Origin: Edaphobacter dinghuensis | GTDB taxonomy: Bacteria > Acidobacteriota > Terriglobia > Terriglobales > Acidobacteriaceae | Reading direction: 5' to 3' | Length of the DNA stretch: 64,000 nucleotides | Assembly (NCBI RefSeq): GCF_014640335.1 | Contig: NZ_BMGT01000003.1 | Location: 1-64,000, forward strand | Part shown: positions 32,426 to 40,508 of the stretch, in pieces | Numbering within the stretch: position 1 is the first letter of the stretch | Layout of the letters: each line of letters opens with the position of its first letter | Program-made: the position numbers and the translations under genes | The notes under the pieces: generated by a model | Told to the model about the DNA's origin: nothing | Seen by the model: the letters and a program-made list of their open reading frames with translations, nothing else | Database searches by the model: none

Positions 32426-34603
32426 TTACTTCAGTGTTTTGAAAAACTTTTCTACCCGGACAGCGCACTGCTTAAAGTTGGGTTCGCGCGAGATGGGATC
32501 GAAGGCGCCGAGGGTAACGAGGTTGGAGTTGGACTCCGCGAAGTGGAAGGGCATGAAGACCTGGCCGGGTGCGACGATGCCGGTGATGCGCAGTTCAACG
32601 TTGCGGACAGTGCTGCGGCGCGAGACGACGTTGACGCGATCGTGTGGGCGGAGTTCAAGCTTGGCCGCGTCGACGGGGTTCATCTCAAGCCATGCGTTGG
32701 GAACCATGGTGTTGAGCATCTCTACTTCGGCGGTCTTGGTGCGGGTGTGCCAGTGTTCGACGGTGCGGCCGGTGTTGAAGATGAGGTTGTACTCTTCGTT
32801 GGGCTGCTCGACGAAGGGTAAGCAAGGAACGCTATAGAGTTGGGCTTTGCCGGTGGCGGTGGGGAAGATGCCGTCGGCGTAGAGGCGCTCGCCGCCCCAC
32901 TGTGCGCCGCCTTCGTCTTCTAACTGCTGCCATGTGAATTTGCTGTAGTCGCACATGCGGCCTTCGGAGACTCGCTGCCATTCTTTGAAGGCGTCGTGAG
33001 TTGATGTCCAGCCGGGGAAGAGCTCTTCTTTCACGCCGAGCTTTTCGGCGAGGGCTATGAAGATGTCGAAGTCGGTGCGGGCGAGGCCGGGAGGTGTGAC
33101 GACGGGATTGACTTTGCTGACGCGGCGTTCGGAGTTGGTGTAAGTGCCTTCTTTTTCTCCCCAGATGGCGGCAGGTAGAACGAGGTGTGCGAACTCGCTG
33201 GTGGGTGTGGGGTGGAAGCCGTCTTGCACGACGAGGAAGTCGACGCTCTCGAGGGCTTGCTTGAGGAGAGGATAGTTGGGAAAAGAGACGGCGGGGTTGG
33301 TGGCGATGAACCAGAGGGCTTTGACTTTTCCAGCGACGGCGGCTTCGATGATGTCAGGATAGGCAAGGCCGCGTGATGTGGGGATGCGGGTGGCGTCGAT
33401 GTTCCAGATGCCGGCGAGCTCTTCGCGGTCGTGTGCCTTCTCGAATTTGCGGTAGCCCGGAAGGGCCGAGGTGAAGCTGCTCTCGCGGCTGCCCATGGCG
33501 TTGCATTGGCCGGTGATGGAGAAGGGTGCGGCTCCGGCGCGACCGATGTTGCCTGTGATGAGCGCGAGGTTGTTGATGGCGGTGACGGTGGCTGCGCCTT
33601 GCGTGGAGTGGTTGACGCCCATGGTCCAGCCGATGAAGGCGGCTTTTGCTTTGCCGTAGAGGTGAGCGGTGCTGAGGATGCTTTCTTCGCTGAGGCCGGT
33701 GACTTCGGCGACGTGTTGCGGCGTGAAGTCGGCGACGAAGGCGGTGAGTTCTTCGAAGCCTGTGGTGTGCTGGTCGATGTAGTCGCGGTTGATGAGGCCG
33801 TCGCGGATGAGAATGTGTGCGATGCCGTTGAGGAGAGCGATGTCGCCGCGTGGCTTGATGGGGAGATGAATGTCGGCCATCATGGCGGTTTTTGTGACGC
33901 GTGGGTCGACGACGATGACGGTGGAGTTGGCGTTGCGTTGGCGATTGCGTTCGAGGCGCTGGCAGAGGATGGGGTGGTTGTCGGCGATGTTGGCGCCGAT
34001 GAGCAGGATGAGGTCGGCGGTCTCCATGTCGGCGTAGGAACCGGGTGGGCCGTCGCTGCCGAAGGTGAGCTTGTAACCGGAGACGGCGGAGGCCATGCAG
34101 AGTGTGGTGTTGCCATCGTAGTTGCGGCTGCCGAAGCCTAGCTGCACGAGCTTGCCGAGAGTGTAGAACTCTTCGGTGACGAGCTGGCCGGTGCTGATGA
34201 CGCCGAGGGAGTCGTTGCCGTATTTCTGCTGGACGGCGGAGATCTTTTCGATCATGACGGTGAGAGCTTCTTCCCAGGAGACGGGAACGAGCTTGCCGTC
34301 TTTGCGCAGGAGCGGCTGTTTGGCGCGGCCGGGGGCGTCGAGGATGTGGTGCTCGCTAAGGCCCTTGGGGCAGAGCTTGCCGCAGTTGACGGGGTGATCG
34401 GGATTGCCGCGGACGGTGACGGCTTTATTGTCGCGAACACCGACGACGATGCCGCAGCCGACAGAGCAGTAGCCGCAGGTGGTTTTGATCCACTTGTCGG
34501 CGACGCGACTGGAGGAGATGTGGCCGACGCGTGGGTCGCGCTGGAAGGTGTACTTGGATTGGAGGGTGTCGATGCCGAGGGCTCGGCGGATTCGCTTCAA
34601 CAT
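32426..34603 (-). CDS. Assimilatory nitrate reductase catalytic subunit (molybdopterin, NasC/NarB type)
   Basis: 725 residues. The N-terminal 4Fe-4S site is CGYCSVGCGIVVG with a fourth Cys in LCPKGLSEH. The Mo-bis-MGD oxidoreductase domain follows, with TGQCNAMGSRESS and the C-terminal dinucleotide-binding domain (GRTVEHWHTRTKTAEV). It reduces nitrate to nitrite. No flavin or [2Fe-2S] C-terminal domain is present, so electrons must come from a partner, most likely the DmsBC-like fusion whose stop overlaps this start by one base. Confidence 0.93.
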   Translation of the reverse strand: MLKRIRRALGIDTLQSKYTFQRDPRVGHISSSRVADKWIKTTCGYCSVGCGIVVGVRDNKAVTVRGNPDHPVNCGKLCPKGLSEHHILDAPGRAKQPLLRKDGKLVPVSWEEALTVMIEKISAVQQKYGNDSLGVISTGQLVTEEFYTLGKLVQLGFGSRNYDGNTTLCMASAVSGYKLTFGSDGPPGSYADMETADLILLIGANIADNHPILCQRLERNRQRNANSTVIVVDPRVTKTAMMADIHLPIKPRGDIALLNGIAHILIRDGLINRDYIDQHTTGFEELTAFVADFTPQHVAEVTGLSEESILSTAHLYGKAKAAFIGWTMGVNHSTQGAATVTAINNLALITGNIGRAGAAPFSITGQCNAMGSRESSFTSALPGYRKFEKAHDREELAGIWNIDATRIPTSRGLAYPDIIEAAVAGKVKALWFIATNPAVSFPNYPLLKQALESVDFLVVQDGFHPTPTSEFAHLVLPAAIWGEKEGTYTNSERRVSKVNPVVTPPGLARTDFDIFIALAEKLGVKEELFPGWTSTHDAFKEWQRVSEGRMCDYSKFTWQQLEDEGGAQWGGERLYADGIFPTATGKAQLYSVPCLPFVEQPNEEYNLIFNTGRTVEHWHTRTKTAEVEMLNTMVPNAWLEMNPVDAAKLELRPHDRVNVVSRRSTVRNVELRITGIVAPGQVFMPFHFAESNSNLVTLGAFDPISREPNFKQCAVRVEKFFKTLK

Positions 34604-36249
34604 TAGTGTGAGCCTCCGCGAGTGAAGGTGAGCGCCATGTTGAGCGGAACGACGGAGACGAAGAAGAGGTAGCGGGCGATGAGGACCGCGGCGAAGGTAG
34701 CGACGGTAGCGAAGACGAAGGCTCCGCAGAAGGAGAGAACGCTTGCGGCTGCGGCGAGAGCGAAGGTGACGATGACCGCAGAGCGAAAATTTTGCGTGCC
34801 GAGGAGTTCGGCGGTGGCTCGCTCCTCAAAGAGTCTGGAGCGGTTGAGGCGGATGAGGCGGATGGCGTGGTTGGTCATCCACGGAATCGCTGCGATAGCT
34901 GTGAGCCACGCGGGAAAGGTATTGATGGTTTGCAGGTGGAGTGGATGCAGTAGCGAAATGCGGTTGAGAGTTTTAATGATCCAGTTAAGTGTGACTGGAA
35001 GCGTTGTACCAATGAGCAGGCTGCTGAGGATAAAGTCGATGGGCGTATGAATCATGTTCCACGCGGGACGTGCGGGAACGAGATAGATGAAGGCACTGGC
35101 GATGGTGCCTGCGACGCCGAAGAGGACGGCTGTCCAGCCGATGGCTGTGAGTAATTGTGTGGCAAACAGGAACGTTTGTATGTGCTGCAACAATGAGCTG
35201 TGCAGGATCGCTGCGATGGATGGCGTGAACAGCCATGTGGTGAAGGTGAAGGTTGCAATCGCGCCGAAGAAGAGGCCGAAGAGGAGGACCTCGCGGCTGA
35301 GCCAGGAGCGGTGCCACATCTTTAGCGCTCGCCATGCGTAGGCGGGACGGCCGAGGTGGAAGACGGAGATGTTGAGCGCGATGCTGGTGATGGCGAGCAG
35401 GATGGTGAGCAGCATCGGTTGCGCTGCCCGGAAGAGCAGAGCAAAGATGAGCGAACCGGTGACGGACTGAATGAGCGTCGTCATAAAGACGAGCGAGAGA
35501 TGAGCGTGTTCAGGCTGGATGCGGCCAATGTCGACGCGCTCGAGCTTTGCTGTGGTGTCAGGTGGGAGCGTGATGCGCGTGGTGGAGATGGTGTGTCCGG
35601 CAGCGGGCATGCCGGGAGATTCGGCGGCAGCATAATCGATGCGCCATGCTGTGGTGTCGACGATCTCGATCTCGATGGCGGCTTCGGGGCAGGAGTTGAC
35701 GCAAGCTGGTTCGCGTCCGTCGGTGAGACGACCGTGGCACATGTCGCATTTGCCTACGACGCCACGCTCCGGATTGAACTGCGGCACGGAGTAAGGGCAG
35801 TTCCACACGCAGTATTGGCAGCCGATGCAGGCCGTCGCGGAGTGAAGGACGATGCCGGTGACGGGATCCTTCGTATAGGCCTCGACCGGGCAGCCTTTGA
35901 TGCACTCGGCGTTGAGGCAGTGGTTGCAGCCCATCGAGAGATAGTGGCGATGCGTGTCGGGGTAGGTGCCGCCCTCGATCTCGCCGATGCGGCGCCAGCG
36001 AATGTCGGCGGGGTTGCCGTTCTGCTCGTTGCAGGCGATCTCGCAGGAGCGGCAGCCGATGCACTTGGTCATGTCGAAGTGGAAGCGGTATTGTTCTCCG
36101 GCTTCGAGCGCGCGTGTGGGGATGAGCGATGTGACAACGGTTGCCGAGGAAGCCGCTGGTATGGAGGGCTGGCCGAGGTCGGCGAAGGTCATGCGCACGA
36201 TGGATTCGGCGGTGGCGGACTCTGCGAGTTCTTGTAGTGGTAGAGACAC
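34603..36249 (-). CDS. Fused DmsB-like ferredoxin and DmsC-like membrane anchor
   Basis: 548 residues from a GTG start with a strong AGGAGG. The N-terminal 220 residues contain four 4Fe-4S cysteine groups as in DmsB/NrfC (CIGCRSCEIAC, CNHCLNAECIKGC, CIGCQYCVWNC, CDMCHGR). The C-terminal 290 residues form eight or so transmembrane helices like the DmsC/NrfD anchor (VFHLGRPAYAWRALKMWHRSWLSREV). Such fusions pass quinol electrons to a molybdopterin partner. In the operon it sits between the nitrite reductase flavoprotein and the nitrate reductase. Confidence 0.88.
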   Translation of the reverse strand: MSLPLQELAESATAESIVRMTFADLGQPSIPAASSATVVTSLIPTRALEAGEQYRFHFDMTKCIGCRSCEIACNEQNGNPADIRWRRIGEIEGGTYPDTHRHYLSMGCNHCLNAECIKGCPVEAYTKDPVTGIVLHSATACIGCQYCVWNCPYSVPQFNPERGVVGKCDMCHGRLTDGREPACVNSCPEAAIEIEIVDTTAWRIDYAAAESPGMPAAGHTISTTRITLPPDTTAKLERVDIGRIQPEHAHLSLVFMTTLIQSVTGSLIFALLFRAAQPMLLTILLAITSIALNISVFHLGRPAYAWRALKMWHRSWLSREVLLFGLFFGAIATFTFTTWLFTPSIAAILHSSLLQHIQTFLFATQLLTAIGWTAVLFGVAGTIASAFIYLVPARPAWNMIHTPIDFILSSLLIGTTLPVTLNWIIKTLNRISLLHPLHLQTINTFPAWLTAIAAIPWMTNHAIRLIRLNRSRLFEERATAELLGTQNFRSAVIVTFALAAAASVLSFCGAFVFATVATFAAVLIARYLFFVSVVPLNMALTFTRGGSH

Positions 36250-36300
36250 GGATGCCCTCCTTTCATAAGGTGGTGATGGGGCGATTGCTGCCGCGAACGT

Positions 36301-38112
36301 TTAGTAGACGTCGCGGTGGTAGCGGTGATCGTCTTTCAATGTCTGCACATATTCGGCTGCGGCCTCTGCGTCGAGGTTGCCCTGTTTGGCGACGATGCTG
36401 TGAAGTGTGGCATCGACGTCTTTGGCCATGCGGGCTGCGTCACCGCAGACGTAGATGCTGGCTCCATCCTGCAGCCATGACCAGAAGCGAGGAGCTTGCT
36501 CGAGCATCTTGTCCTGTACGTAGACCTTGTGGTCTTGGTCGCGGGAGAAGGCGAGATCGAGGTGAGTGAGGTGTTTGTCGCTGAGCATGGACTCAAGCTC
36601 ATCGCGGTAGAGAAAGTCGGTAGCGGCGCTGCGCTCGCCGAAGAAGAGCCAGTTTTTTCCGGTGGCGGAGAGCGCGCGGCGCTGGTGCAGAAAAGCGCGG
36701 AACGGTGCGATTCCAGTGCCGGGGCCAATCATAATGATGGGCGCGTCGGACTGTTGAGGCAGGCGAAATTTTTTGTTTGGCTGTATGTAGATGGCGCGCC
36801 GTTCGCCTGTGTTGGTGCGGTCGGCGAGCAGGGTGGAGCAGACGCCGCCGCGCTCGCGATTGTGAGAGCGATAGCGAACGACGGCCACCGTGGTGTGGAT
36901 TTCACCAGCATGCGCATAGGGACTCGACGAGATGGAGTAGAGGCGTGGCGCGAGCTTGGGAAGCATAGCGACGAGGTCCGCGGGGTTGTGCAGGACGCCG
37001 GGGTAGTCGTGAAGAAGATCGATCAGGCCGCGGTCATAGGTATATTTTTCGAGGTGTGCCTGCTGCTCGGGAACGAGCAGGCCGAAGAGCGGCTTGCAGT
37101 TGCCGATGGTGGCGTAGGCCTCGATCATCTTGCGCGTGAGGCGAGTGATCTGGAGGTGATTGGTGAGTGCATCAATCAGTGTCGTGGTGCCGGACTTAGG
37201 AAGCTGTACCGGGGCCTGGGGGCTGAAGTTCAGCATGGTGATAATGTCATCGACGAGTTGATCATCATTTTGCGGAACGACGCCGCATGCATCTCCGGCC
37301 TCGTACTTGAGGTTTGAGTCGGCGATGGAGAAGGCCATGTGCATGGTGAGTTTGCTTGAGACTTCGCGAGTGAGCGGATGTTTGTCTACCAGAGGCGCGA
37401 GGAATGGGTTCTCGCGCGTGTAGGCGGAGGTGCTGGTTTCGCTCGAGATGGTCTTTGGTGTTGGTGCGATGATTTTTGCTGAAGGCGATGGCGTGTTTTT
37501 GGCCGGGCGTGTGGAGACGATGGATTCGAGGCGGGAGTAGAGTCCCTGCTTCCAGCTTGTGAAGGCATCATCGAGATCGACATCGCAATCGACACGGTCG
37601 TGAAGGCGGACGGCTCCGAGCGAGTCGAGTTTGTTGTCGAGGTCGATGCCGAATTTGCAGAAGTGCTCGTAGTGCGAATCGCCGAGGGCGAGCACAGCGT
37701 AGGAGAGATCCTGATAGCGAGGGAAGTGCTCGATGCAGAGGCTTTCGTAGAAAGGCTTGACTGCATCGGGCGCGTCGCCGTCGCCATAGGTGCTGGCGAT
37801 GAGGATGGCGTAGCGCTCTTCGGCGAGCGCGGCGGGCGTGTAGCCTTCGAGCGAGATGAGCGAGGCAATGTGACCTTTAGATTTGAGGTCTTTCGCGACT
37901 TTGCGTGCGAGGCCTTCGGCTGTGCCGGACTGCGAGGCATAGAGGACTGCGATCTTCAAGGACAGCGGCGCCTCTGTGGCGATGGCGGGCTGCGCTGAAG
38001 AGAAGATTCCAGCGAGGAAGCCGTTGAGCCATGCGCGCTGATCGTCATTGAAAGGCGCGTTGTCAGGGATATAGGGTACGAGGGTCAAGGGGCTGGCGGA
38101 TTGCGTTGTCAT
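36301..38112 (-). CDS. CysJ-like NADPH flavoprotein (sulfite/nitrite reductase alpha)
   Basis: 603 residues from the ATG at 38112, which overlaps the upstream stop in ATGA. The open frame runs further upstream but lies inside the reductase gene, so that extension is rejected. Domains in order: flavodoxin (AVLYASQSGTAEGLARKV, STYGDGDAPD), FAD-binding with RLYSISSSPY and GGVCSTLLA, and NADPH-binding (MIGPGTGIAPFRAFLHQR... YVCGDAARMAKDV), ending HRDVY as CysJ does. It would supply NADPH electrons to the siroheme protein. Confidence 0.92.
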   Translation of the reverse strand: MTTQSASPLTLVPYIPDNAPFNDDQRAWLNGFLAGIFSSAQPAIATEAPLSLKIAVLYASQSGTAEGLARKVAKDLKSKGHIASLISLEGYTPAALAEERYAILIASTYGDGDAPDAVKPFYESLCIEHFPRYQDLSYAVLALGDSHYEHFCKFGIDLDNKLDSLGAVRLHDRVDCDVDLDDAFTSWKQGLYSRLESIVSTRPAKNTPSPSAKIIAPTPKTISSETSTSAYTRENPFLAPLVDKHPLTREVSSKLTMHMAFSIADSNLKYEAGDACGVVPQNDDQLVDDIITMLNFSPQAPVQLPKSGTTTLIDALTNHLQITRLTRKMIEAYATIGNCKPLFGLLVPEQQAHLEKYTYDRGLIDLLHDYPGVLHNPADLVAMLPKLAPRLYSISSSPYAHAGEIHTTVAVVRYRSHNRERGGVCSTLLADRTNTGERRAIYIQPNKKFRLPQQSDAPIIMIGPGTGIAPFRAFLHQRRALSATGKNWLFFGERSAATDFLYRDELESMLSDKHLTHLDLAFSRDQDHKVYVQDKMLEQAPRFWSWLQDGASIYVCGDAARMAKDVDATLHSIVAKQGNLDAEAAAEYVQTLKDDHRYHRDVY

Positions 38113-39902
38113 ACGAGCTCCTGGGTTGCGCAGAACGATTGCAGTTCGGTGATGGAATGACGGCGCGTGAAGTCGAGGAAGGATTCTTCCGGGTTGCGTT
38201 GCGTGGTGTAGGAGTGGAAGAGCTGCTCCATGACTGGCGGCAGGTCGCTGAACTTGATAGCAGAGATGAGCTCGCGGCCGATGCCTTGGTCTTGATCGGA
38301 GCCGCCGCCGATGACGACCTGGTAGCCTTCTTCGCCGCCAACTTTGACACCCATGAGACCGATGTCGCCGATGTAGTGTTGGGCGCAGGAGTGAGGGCAG
38401 CCGGTGACGTGCAGATTGACGGGCTGCATGATGTTGAAGCGGCTGTCGAGCATCGTGGCGAGTGCGACGGCGTGCGACTTGGTATCGCTGGCGGCGAAGC
38501 GGCATCCTTTGTTGCCGGTGCAGGCTACAGTTCCGCTGAGGACGGTGCCTGCTTCGAAGGCGAGGCCTGCTGCGAGGATTGCTGTCTTTGCGGCTTCGAG
38601 CTTTGCCGTGGGGATGTTGGGGATGATGAGGTTCTGCCAGACGGTGAGGCGAAGATCGCCGGTGCCATAGGTCTCTGCGATGTTTGCCAAGGCGAGCATT
38701 TGATCGACGGGTAGGCGACCGACGGGAACAGCGACGCCAATGTAGTTGAGGTCGGGCTGCGATTGCGCGTGCACGCCGATGTGTCCGGCGCGGTCGATGG
38801 GTTTGCGCGGTTCGGAGGCAGACGCGGGAACGCGGATAAGAGGGAAGGCGAGAAGCTTCTCGGTCTTGCCGATGAATTTTTCGACGCCCCATTTGTCGAT
38901 GAGGTACTTGAGGCGCGCTTTCTTGCGGTCGGTGCGGTCGCCGTGCTCGGCGAAGACGCGGATCATGGCTGCGGCAACGGCGACGGTTTGGTCGGGGCGA
39001 AGGAGCAGGCCGCAGTCGGTGGCGAATTGCTTGTGGCCGGTGATGCCGCAGAGCAGCACGCGGAAGTAGATGCCGGCGGGGATACCGTGGCCTTCTTTGA
39101 TCTCGACGGCGACGAAGCCGATGTCGTTGGTGTCGGCGACGACGCTGATGGCGCCACCGTTGTCGAAGGCAACGTTGAACTTGCGTGGCAGGCCGTACAT
39201 ATCGCGCGAGTTGAGGATGTAGCGGTTGAGCGCGTCGGCGAGCGGCGCTACGTCATAGAGCTCGTGCGGGTCGATGCCGGTGATGGGGGATGCGGTGATG
39301 TTGCGAATATTGTCTGCGCCCGATCCGCGCGAGGTCATGCCGAGGTCCTGAATCTTCGAGAGGACGCGGACGATGTTTTTGGGCTGCAACTCGCGTATCT
39401 GGAGGTTGCTGCGCGTGGTGAGATCGGCGCGTCCTGAGCCCCAGTCGGCGGCCATCTGCGCGAGGCCGCGAAGCTGGTGCGAGCTGAGGATGCCGCCAGG
39501 AACGCGCATGCGGAGCATGAAGGAGTCCTGCGCGGGAGCGACGTAGAAGAGGCCGTGGAATTTGAAGCGGAAGAGATCATCCGGCGCAGGGGCCTTGTCT
39601 TCGTTGGCGTGTGCGACGAGCTTGTCCCAGATATCGAGCGCGTTCTCTTCCTGCTTCCAATGTTCTTCTTTGCAGAGGTCGGAGAGAGGCGTGCCGAACC
39701 ATGTGGGCTCGGCCTCTTCGGCAGCCTGGTTGACGAGGCCGGAGGCGGGATTGTTGGTGATCTGTCCGCCGATGGTGTGCCCGACGAAGGGCATGACGAC
39801 ACCGCGTTGCGCTACGCCGGCGAAGAAGCCTTGTAGATACTGCTGCTGCGCGAGGGAGAAGCCCGGCGTGTCGATCAAAGTGGTGGTGACTTGCGATTCC
39901 AT
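38109..39902 (-). CDS. Siroheme/4Fe-4S nitrite (or sulfite) reductase
   Basis: 597 residues. The siroheme/4Fe-4S ligands are C461 and C467 (CTGNKGC) and C502 and C506 (CPHSC). Two ferrite-reductase-like half domains are present, the first near GGILSSHQLRGLAQMA and RSNLQIRELQP. The RTTRSNLQ region keeps the substrate arginines. It reduces nitrite to ammonia with six electrons. Operon context favours nitrite over sulfite, but the CysJ-type partner leaves both possible. AAGGAG precedes the ATG. First gene of the operon, with a 600 bp structured region upstream. Confidence 0.9.
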   Translation of the reverse strand: MESQVTTTLIDTPGFSLAQQQYLQGFFAGVAQRGVVMPFVGHTIGGQITNNPASGLVNQAAEEAEPTWFGTPLSDLCKEEHWKQEENALDIWDKLVAHANEDKAPAPDDLFRFKFHGLFYVAPAQDSFMLRMRVPGGILSSHQLRGLAQMAADWGSGRADLTTRSNLQIRELQPKNIVRVLSKIQDLGMTSRGSGADNIRNITASPITGIDPHELYDVAPLADALNRYILNSRDMYGLPRKFNVAFDNGGAISVVADTNDIGFVAVEIKEGHGIPAGIYFRVLLCGITGHKQFATDCGLLLRPDQTVAVAAAMIRVFAEHGDRTDRKKARLKYLIDKWGVEKFIGKTEKLLAFPLIRVPASASEPRKPIDRAGHIGVHAQSQPDLNYIGVAVPVGRLPVDQMLALANIAETYGTGDLRLTVWQNLIIPNIPTAKLEAAKTAILAAGLAFEAGTVLSGTVACTGNKGCRFAASDTKSHAVALATMLDSRFNIMQPVNLHVTGCPHSCAQHYIGDIGLMGVKVGGEEGYQVVIGGGSDQDQGIGRELISAIKFSDLPPVMEQLFHSYTTQRNPEESFLDFTRRHSITELQSFCATQELV

Positions 39903-39990
39903 GCTGAATCTCCTTTACGGTCTTGCGACTGGTGCATGCCGGAAGATCCTGAAGCGCAATCTGGATTGGGTGCAGCCAGATGCGGGCCAG

Positions 39991-40025
39991 ATAAACATCG
40001 CGGTGAGATAACTCACAGTGCGATG
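39991..40025 (-). terminator. Terminator-like stem in the nitrite reductase leader
   Basis: Read on the minus strand: CATCGC, then GTGAG, loop TTAT, CTCAC, GCGATG, then TTTAT. A 6+5 bp stem about 90 bases before the reductase ATG. The trailing T-run is short. It could be the attenuator controlled by the upstream hexaloop hairpins. Confidence 0.45.
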
Positions 40026-40069
40026 GATTCAAGGCTCGTCAAGGAGCATGAAACGATGAATAAGAGGGG

Positions 40070-40131
40070 AGCCGGGACACAGCATGGTGCCGGGCTGAAC
40101 TTCTTCGGCCATCCAGGTCGGGCTGAATGGC
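40070..40131 (-). promoter_or_regulatory. Tandem hexaloop hairpins, candidate ANTAR RNA target
   Basis: Minus strand. Hairpin 1 (40131-40108): stem GCCATTCAG/CTGGATGGC, 9 bp with one G-U, loop CCCGAC. An 11-nt linker follows. Hairpin 2 (40096-40070): stem AGCC..GGCAC/GTGTC..GGCT with an internal loop, loop CATGCT. Both loops have six bases with G at position 4, as in ANTAR targets. Position 1 is C, not the usual A. Confidence 0.5.
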
Positions 40132-40148
40132 ATTCGATGAAATTGATA

Positions 40149-40224
40149 CTACTGCGAGCTTTGCGTGAGTGCAAGAGAAGTAACAGTGAATTACAAGCTG
40201 CAAACAAAGTTTGATGTGCAGTAG
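40149..40224 (-). other. Possible branched RNA structure at the start of the leader
   Basis: Closing stem CTACTGC/GCAGTAG (40149-40155 with 40218-40224) encloses three short hairpins: CAAAC AAA GTTTG (40201-40213), GTAA/TTAC (40180-40194) and TTGC/GCAA (40161-40174). It lies upstream of the hexaloop pair on the same transcript, if transcription starts beyond 40224. Confidence 0.35.
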
Positions 40225-40272
40225 AAGTTTTTGTTATACGGCCGCTCGTTTATTGTTCCGCCAGAGCTGCGA

Positions 40273-40291
40273 TGTTACAAAACTGGTAACA
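40273..40291. promoter_or_regulatory. Dyad TGTTAC-N7-GTAACA in the divergent nitrate promoter region
   Basis: A perfect 6-bp dyad in the gap between the minus-strand nitrate operon and the plus-strand barrel gene. It has the size of a site for a dimeric regulator such as a Crp/Fnr-type protein. The rest of 40292-40508 shows no gene. Confidence 0.4.
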
Positions 40292-40508
40292 GCTCCCACA
40301 GCTCTAATCGCTCCGTGACACCTTGATGTGTCGATTATCCCGATTCGGTGGGACACTTCTGCTCTACGCCTGAGCAAACAACACTAAATTCCCGCGTCAA
40401 GCCACGACTATCGAGCCGGACGCATTTCTGTCTCTATGGCCGCGAGCCTCGACGAGGGCCACTCTTCATTCGAAGTACCCAACTGTGGCACTTACAAGGG
40501 GGAGCTCC

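Noticed and set aside
38113-38892. N-terminal extension of the CysJ-like frame upstream of 38112
   Set aside because: The extra 260 residues lie within the siroheme reductase gene in another frame, are Arg/His-rich and have no flavoprotein similarity. The ATGA overlap gives the real start.
40161-40174. TTGC-hexaloop-GCAA stem as an ANTAR target
   Set aside because: On the leader strand the loop is ACTCAC: A at position 1 is right but position 4 is C, and the stem is only 4 bp, so the pair at 40070-40131 is the better candidate.
40056-40214. Small plus-strand frame in the nitrate leader region (MNKRGAGTQHGAGL...)
   Set aside because: No family similarity and it runs opposite the structured leader. 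The pairing pattern explains the sequence better than coding.
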